This document shows positions 59,852-64,000 of a stretch of 64,000 nt of DNA, piece after piece (position 1 is the stretch's first letter; every line of letters begins with the position of its first letter). The stretch spans positions 2,170,001 to 2,234,000 of the forward strand of contig NZ_CP162023.1 in the NCBI RefSeq assembly GCF_041320275.1, read 5' to 3'. The notes under the pieces are model-generated. The model saw only the letters and a list, made by a program, of their open reading frames with translations. It made no database searches and was not told the DNA's origin. The position numbers and the translations under genes are program-made. Origin of the DNA: Mumia sp. Pv4-285 (GTDB lineage Bacteria > Actinomycetota > Actinomycetes > Propionibacteriales > Nocardioidaceae).

Positions 59852-61258
59852 TCAGTCCGCGGGCAGGTCCGCCGGGGAGCTGAGACGACCGGTGACGGCG
59901 GTGGCTGCCGCCACGATCGGTGACACGAGGTGTGTGCGGCCCCCGACTCCCTGACGGCCCTCGAAGTTGCGGTTCGACGTCGACGCGCTGCGTTCGCCGG
60001 GACTGAGACGGTCGGCGTTCATCCCCTGGCACATCGAGCAGCCGGCGCCGCGCCACTCTGCGCCGGCCTTCGTGAAGACCGCGTCGAGGCCTTCTGCCTC
60101 CGCCTGGAGGCGTACGCGGACCGACCCCGGGACGACCAGGAGCCGTGTGCTCGCCGCGACCGTGCGGCCCTCGAGGACGGCGGCCGCTGCGCGCAGGTCC
60201 TCGATGCGACCGTTGGTGCAGGAACCGAGGAAGACGGTGTCGATCGCGATGTCCCGCATGGGGGTGCCGGGCTCCAGCGCCATGTAGTCGAGCGCCCGCG
60301 CGGCCGCCGTACGCTCGCGGTCGTCGCCGAAGTCGTCGGGGGAGGGGACGACGGCGTCGAGGGGCACGCCGTGCGCCGGGTTGGTGCCCCAGGTGACGAA
60401 GGGTGAGAGACCTGCGGCGTCGACAACGATCTCCTCGTCGAACGTGGCGTCCTCGTCGGTGACGAGGGTGCCCCAGTGCGCGACGGCCGCGTCCCAGTCC
60501 GACCCCGTCGGCGCCTCAGGGCGTCCACGGAGGTAGTCGAACGTCGTGTCGTCGGGCGCGACCATCCCGGCCTTCGCGCCCCACTCGATCGTCATGTTGC
60601 ACAACGTCATGCGTGCTTCCATCGAGAGCGCACGGACGGCCTCGCCGCGGTACTCGACGACGTAGCCCTGACCGCCGCCGGTGCCGGTCCGGGCGATGAG
60701 CGAGAGCGCCAGGTCCTTTGCAGTGACGCCGTCGGGGAACGATCCGTTCACGGTCACGGCCATCGTGCGAGGCCGCGCCTGCCAGACCGTCTGCGTCGCG
60801 AGCACGTGCTCGACCTCGCTCGACCCGATGCCGAAGGCGAGCGCCCCGAACGCTCCGTGCGTGGAGGTGTGGGAGTCGCCGCAGACCACGGTCATCCCGG
60901 GCTGGGTGAGCCCGAGCTGCGGTCCGACGACGTGCACGATGCCCTGCTCGACGTCGCCGAGCGAGTGCAGGCGCACACCGAACTCCGCGCAGTTGCGGCG
61001 GAGCGCGTCCACCTGCGTCCTCGACAGCAGGTCGGCGATGGGCTTGTCCAGGTCGGTGGTCGGAACGTTGTGGTCCTCCGTGGCGAGCGTGAGGTCCGGC
61101 CGGCGTACTGGACGGCCGGTGATCCGGAGGCCGTCGAACGCCTGCGGGCTCGTGACCTCGTGCAGGAGGTGGAGGTCGACGTAGAGGAGGTCGGGCTCGC
61201 CGTCGGCCCGGCGTACGACGTGCTCGTCCCAGAGCTTCTCGCTCAGCGTGCGTCCCAT
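59852..61258 (-). CDS. leuC: 3-isopropylmalate dehydratase large subunit
   Basis: 468 aa aconitase-family enzyme of leucine synthesis. [4Fe-4S] ligands are in [13 protein letters not shown] and [40 protein letters not shown] and [20 protein letters not shown] are LeuC hallmarks. The length is normal. The small subunit gene leuD, usually immediately downstream, is absent: the convergent kinase gene ends one base away. A TATATT box ends nine bases before the ATG. Confidence 0.95.
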   Translation of the reverse strand: MGRTLSEKLWDEHVVRRADGEPDLLYVDLHLLHEVTSPQAFDGLRITGRPVRRPDLTLATEDHNVPTTDLDKPIADLLSRTQVDALRRNCAEFGVRLHSLGDVEQGIVHVVGPQLGLTQPGMTVVCGDSHTSTHGAFGALAFGIGSSEVEHVLATQTVWQARPRTMAVTVNGSFPDGVTAKDLALSLIARTGTGGGQGYVVEYRGEAVRALSMEARMTLCNMTIEWGAKAGMVAPDDTTFDYLRGRPEAPTGSDWDAAVAHWGTLVTDEDATFDEEIVVDAAGLSPFVTWGTNPAHGVPLDAVVPSPDDFGDDRERTAAARALDYMALEPGTPMRDIAIDTVFLGSCTNGRIEDLRAAAAVLEGRTVAASTRLLVVPGSVRVRLQAEAEGLDAVFTKAGAEWRGAGCSMCQGMNADRLSPGERSASTSNRNFEGRQGVGGRTHLVSPIVAAATAVTGRLSSPADLPAD

Positions 61259-61267
61259 GCACGCGAG

Positions 61268-61273
61268 AATATA
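61268..61273 (-). promoter_or_regulatory. -10 element of a probable leaderless leuC promoter
   Basis: TATATT on the minus strand ends nine bases before the leuC ATG and no Shine-Dalgarno sequence lies between. Transcription would start at or next to the start codon, as in many actinobacterial leaderless genes. No convincing -35 box. Confidence 0.5.
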
Positions 61274-61300
61274 CGATCGGCCGCTGCGGAAAGCCCGCGG

Positions 61301-61939
61301 TCAGACCAGCTTCGGGAACGCCAGCAGGATGCCCGCGAGCACGATGCACCCGCCGATGCCGAGCGCCAGCAGCGCCCACTGGCTGCGGCGGTCGCTCATG
61401 CGCCCGGCGAGGGCGCCGAAGAAGAGGACGGCCGCGAACGCGATCGTCAGGACGGTGTAGTTGTCGCTGCGCTGGTTGTTGCGCAGGGCCTCCGCGAACT
61501 TCGCATCGGCGCGGGCATCTGCTGCCTCGGCCTCGACGAGCTCGGGCACGACGTACTCGGGAAGGTCGAAGGGCGAGTCGGCCGCGGCCGGATTCTGCAG
61601 AGGGCGGCTGGCGATCCAGACGGGGAAGGCCGTCGCGAGCGGCTCGGGGAAGCGGTCCTCGAGGAAGGCGGCGAGCTGCGTGTCGTCGTCCTGGTAGGCG
61701 GCGAGCCACTGGCTGAAGAGCCCGACCTGCACGGTCAGACGTCGGTTGGCGTCCGCATCCAGGCGAGCGCCCTCGATCCGGGCGGTCGACGCCTGGCTGA
61801 AGGAGATCGACATCGCACCGCTCCACTTGCTCGCCTGGAAGCCGGTCCACGCCGTCAGGATGGCCGTCACGGAGAGCAGGATGACGGTGACCAGCTCGCG
61901 CCAGTCGGTGCCTTGGCGCGAGGAATCGCTCTCGTTCAT
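61301..61939 (-). CDS. Membrane protein of unknown function
   Basis: 212 aa from ATG 61939. One N-terminal membrane segment (about 16-32, LVTVILLSVTAILTAWTGFQ), an extracytoplasmic or cytoplasmic helical middle rich in Ala/Asp (DLPEYVVPELVEAEAADARA), then two C-terminal segments (YTVLTIAFAAVLFFGALAG and WALLALGIGGCIVLAGILLA). SKWSGAMSISFSQASTARIE after the first helix looks conserved. No function recognised. Longer upstream frame runs through the hydrolase gene and is rejected. Confidence 0.75.
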   Translation of the reverse strand: MNESDSSRQGTDWRELVTVILLSVTAILTAWTGFQASKWSGAMSISFSQASTARIEGARLDADANRRLTVQVGLFSQWLAAYQDDDTQLAAFLEDRFPEPLATAFPVWIASRPLQNPAAADSPFDLPEYVVPELVEAEAADARADAKFAEALRNNQRSDNYTVLTIAFAAVLFFGALAGRMSDRRSQWALLALGIGGCIVLAGILLAFPKLV

Positions 61940-61970
61940 CCCCGGAGTATGTCGGAGCCCGTCGCCGGTT

Positions 61971-62792
61971 TCACGACGCCACGACGCCGAGCCAACGACG
62001 AAGCTCGGCGGCCAGGGCGACGGGGGCGTCGAGCGGGACGAGGTGCCCGGCGCGAGGGACGAGGGTGAGCGTGCTCCCCGGGACGGCGGCGTGGATCCGC
62101 GCCGCGCGGTCGACCGGGATCCAGGTGTCGTCAGCACCCCACACGACGTGCGTGGGCGTGTCGACGGAGCCGAGCAGGTCCTCGATCTCGGCGGTGAACC
62201 GCTCGTCGGCCTGCGCGATCTGACGGTAGAACGCCGCCTGTCCGTCGACCCCGAGCCAGGGGTCGACGAGCATCGCGAGGTCCGTCGCGGACAACCCTCG
62301 ATGGCTCGCCGTCCCGACGTACGCCTCGACCAGGCCCCGATGGATCTCCGGGGGCAGCTGGGCGAAGACGTCGGCGTTCTCCTTCACGAGCCGGAAGAAC
62401 GGCGACCCCCACGGGCGCAGGGCGACGACGTCGACGAGGCAGAGCGAGGCGTACGGGACGTGGTGCAGGAGGTGCGCCCGCAGCGAGACCGCGCCGCCGT
62501 AGTCGTGCGCGACCACGTGCGGCCGCTCCTCACCCCAGTGCTCCAGGAGCGCGACGAATGCCTCGCTCTGGACGCCCAGGTCGACGTCGTGGCCCGGGTC
62601 CTGGGAGGACCTGCCGTATCCCGGCATGTCCCACAGGTAGACGGTGAAGTCGTCCGCGAGGGCCTCGGCGTACGGCCGCCAGAGCGCCGACGACCATGGG
62701 GTCCCGTGGCACAGGACCACCGCGGGGCCCGACCCGCGCCTGCTCCACGCGATCTGACGCCCGCGCCACTCGAACCAGCTGTCGTCCCTCAT
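61971..62792 (-). CDS. Alpha/beta hydrolase with Asp nucleophile (epoxide hydrolase/dehalogenase-like)
   Basis: 273 aa. Oxyanion motif CHGTPWSS, then LWDMPGYGRSSQDPG and the nucleophile elbow AHDYGGAV, with Asp in place of the usual Ser, as in epoxide hydrolases and haloalkane dehalogenases. Acid strand VVWGADDTWIPVD and catalytic His in RAGHLVPLDAP. It overlaps the WYL regulator stop by four bases (ATG 62792). Substrate unknown. Confidence 0.88.
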   Translation of the reverse strand: MRDDSWFEWRGRQIAWSRRGSGPAVVLCHGTPWSSALWRPYAEALADDFTVYLWDMPGYGRSSQDPGHDVDLGVQSEAFVALLEHWGEERPHVVAHDYGGAVSLRAHLLHHVPYASLCLVDVVALRPWGSPFFRLVKENADVFAQLPPEIHRGLVEAYVGTASHRGLSATDLAMLVDPWLGVDGQAAFYRQIAQADERFTAEIEDLLGSVDTPTHVVWGADDTWIPVDRAARIHAAVPGSTLTLVPRAGHLVPLDAPVALAAELRRWLGVVAS

Positions 62793-63757
62793 GTCTCCAG
62801 CGTGCCAGCAGCCCCGGCCGCACGGGCGTACCGGTCGCTGACGCGCTGAAGCGCCGGTGCGAGGTCGTCCGGACCGTCGACGGTGAAGTCGGCGTCCAGG
62901 AGCCCGAGCCACAGAGCGAGCTGGGCCGACGAGTCCGACCCGACGTGCGCGATGCACGTCTCGGCGTCGACCTCCTCGACGATGACCGCCGGCGGGACGC
63001 GCGCGATGATCGCTGCCGCGGGCGCCTTGACGTGTGCGCGTGCACGGACGCGCCAGGTCGCCGACCCGATCGAGCGTTCGACGAACCCGACCAGGTCGCC
63101 GTCGGGCTCCTCGCGGGGCTGGAAGCGGCGCGCGTTCGGCACCCGCAGCCGCATCCGATCGACGCGGAACGTCCGCCAGTCCCGCCGGTCGACGTCCCAC
63201 GCCGCGAGGTACCAGCGTTCGCGGGCGTGGACCAGGCGGTACGGCTCGGCGGTCCGGCGTCCCTCTGCCCCGTCCGAGCCCGTGTAGTCGAACCGCAGGC
63301 CCTCGCGCCGGCGTACGGCGTCGGCGATGGTGGTGAGGACGTCGACCGGAACGGTGGTCGTGGGTCCGGGCACCGTCACAGTGACGTCGAGGAGGTCGTC
63401 GAGGCGGTGCTGGAGTCGGCGAGGCAGCGTCTGCTCCAGCTTGGCGAGCGCGCGCAGGGCCGTCTCCTCGAAGCCGGTGACACCACCCGCGGCGGTCCGC
63501 AGGCCGATCGCGACCGCGAGGGCCTCCTCGTCGTCGAGCAGCAGCGGCGGGACGTCCGCCGCGGAGCCGAGCCGGTAGCCTCCGCCGACGCCGGACGTCG
63601 CCTCGACGGGATAGCCGAGGCCGCGCAGGCGCTCGATGTCGGTGCGGACCGTGCGCGTGCTCACCCCGAGCCGTTCGGCGAGGTGCGCACCGCTCCAGTC
63701 GCGCTGCGACTGGAGCATCGAGAGCAGCCGCAGAAGTCGGGCCGACGTCGAGATCAC
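62789..63757 (-). CDS. WYL-domain (YafY/DeoR-like) transcriptional regulator
   Basis: 322 aa. N-terminal HTH (LLRLLSMLQSQRDWSGAHLA, RLGVSTRTVRTDIERLRGLG, EATSGVGGGYRLG). The WYL domain is about 135-230 with EPYRLVHARERWYLAAWDVD, here as WYL-A, and a WCX C-terminal extension. Members often bind nucleotides or ligands. It diverges from the epoxide hydrolase gene and is coupled to the hydrolase at 62792. The GTG at 63757 has poor ribosome-binding spacing, so leaderless or slightly different initiation is possible. Confidence 0.9.
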   Translation of the reverse strand: MISTSARLLRLLSMLQSQRDWSGAHLAERLGVSTRTVRTDIERLRGLGYPVEATSGVGGGYRLGSAADVPPLLLDDEEALAVAIGLRTAAGGVTGFEETALRALAKLEQTLPRRLQHRLDDLLDVTVTVPGPTTTVPVDVLTTIADAVRRREGLRFDYTGSDGAEGRRTAEPYRLVHARERWYLAAWDVDRRDWRTFRVDRMRLRVPNARRFQPREEPDGDLVGFVERSIGSATWRVRARAHVKAPAAAIIARVPPAVIVEEVDAETCIAHVGSDSSAQLALWLGLLDADFTVDGPDDLAPALQRVSDRYARAAGAAGTLET

Positions 63758-63778
63758 GCTCCCATCGTGCCTCCGATC

Positions 63779-63797
63779 GCGGAAGAGAGTCTTCCGC
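63779..63797. promoter_or_regulatory. Operator-like dyad between WYL regulator and epoxide hydrolase genes
   Basis: GCGGAAGA-GAG-TCTTCCGC is a perfect 8-bp inverted repeat with a 3-bp centre, in the 61-bp divergent gap. It is a good candidate site for the WYL regulator. Confidence 0.55.
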
Positions 63798-63818
63798 AAG
63801 CGTTCGTAGCGTGAGGGG

Positions 63819-64000
63819 ATGAACGAGAACGCAGCACTCCGGTCGTACCGGATCGACATCCCACAGAGCGACATCGACGACCTCCACGAGCGGCTCGGCC
63901 GTACGCGGTGGCCCGACTACCCGGCAGGCTCCGACTGGAGCCGGGGAGTCCCTGCCGGCTACCTCCGCGGCCTCGCGGACTACTGGGCGAACGGCTTCGA
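63819..64000 (+). CDS. Epoxide hydrolase, N-terminal part (cut by window edge)
   Basis: 60 codons before the window ends. The sequence [20 protein letters not shown], then TRWPD and [17 protein letters not shown], is the EHN domain found at the N-terminus of microsomal-type epoxide hydrolases. ATG at 63819 follows GTGAGGGG. It is divergent from the WYL regulator, next to a second Asp-nucleophile hydrolase. Confidence 0.85.
   Translation, partial: MNENAALRSYRIDIPQSDIDDLHERLGRTRWPDYPAGSDWSRGVPAGYLRGLADYWANGF

Overview
The window is chromosomal DNA of a high-GC actinobacterium. Coding is dense, GTG/TTG starts and 4-base ATGA/GTGA overlaps are common, and the marker genes are actinobacterial (steA-steB, tlyA, ald-xerD-parA-scpA-scpB, an rRNA leader carrying TTTGAGAACTCAACAG). 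The 16S gene reads like Nocardioidaceae (Nocardioides/Mumia/Aeromicrobium group). That placement is by eye, without alignment.

Layout. (1) 1-4594: 5' end of a CitA/DcuS-type sensor kinase diverging from a tctCBA tricarboxylate-transporter operon, followed by coupled universal stress protein and 3-methyladenine DNA glycosylase genes. (2) 4605-9853: a DsbA-like lipoprotein, then a ROK repressor diverging from a three-gene sugar ABC importer, with two matching operator-like sites between them. (3) 9889-17190: an MMPL exporter, a 1133-aa SARP regulator and a BBE-type flavin oxidoreductase. Three CCCAAG repeats at exact 11-bp spacing lie upstream of both the exporter and the oxidoreductase, so this looks like a small self-contained SARP regulon. 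(4) 17329-24403: tyrS and a complete rrn operon (16S-23S-5S, no spacer tRNA) with promoter, leader hairpins, 23S processing stalk and terminator. (5) 24419-44250: housekeeping genes in long co-directional runs: DUF1015, a NagD-like phosphatase, tlyA, nadK, recN, steA-steB, pyrG, nudix, ald, xerD, parA, an RHH protein, scpA, scpB, rluB, tyrA, cmk, der. They cover rRNA modification, NADP synthesis, DNA repair, chromosome partition and segregation, CTP and tyrosine synthesis, and ribosome assembly. (6) 44267-53267: accessory genes on the minus strand: a secreted rhamnosidase-like glycosidase with a LacI-type palindrome, a small alpha/beta hydrolase, a frameshifted amino-acid permease, tRNA-Pro(GGG), and a four-gene operon (antiporter, small membrane-anchored protein, M20 dipeptidase, ThrE exporter). 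(7) 53450-64000: a Cys-rich miniprotein, an EamA transporter/LysR pair, a PPOX flavoenzyme, a response regulator fused to a thioredoxin-reductase-like flavoprotein coupled to a cNMP-domain kinase, leuC without leuD, and a WYL regulator with two hydrolases, the last cut by the window end.

The observations most worth following are the SARP repeat pair, the fused regulator-flavoprotein that lacks the CxxC disulfide, the dipeptidase/exporter/antiporter operon with an unassigned small protein, and a long inverted repeat between xerD and parA whose arm resembles the sequence at the putative rrn promoter. No CRISPR array, prophage or insertion sequence was seen.
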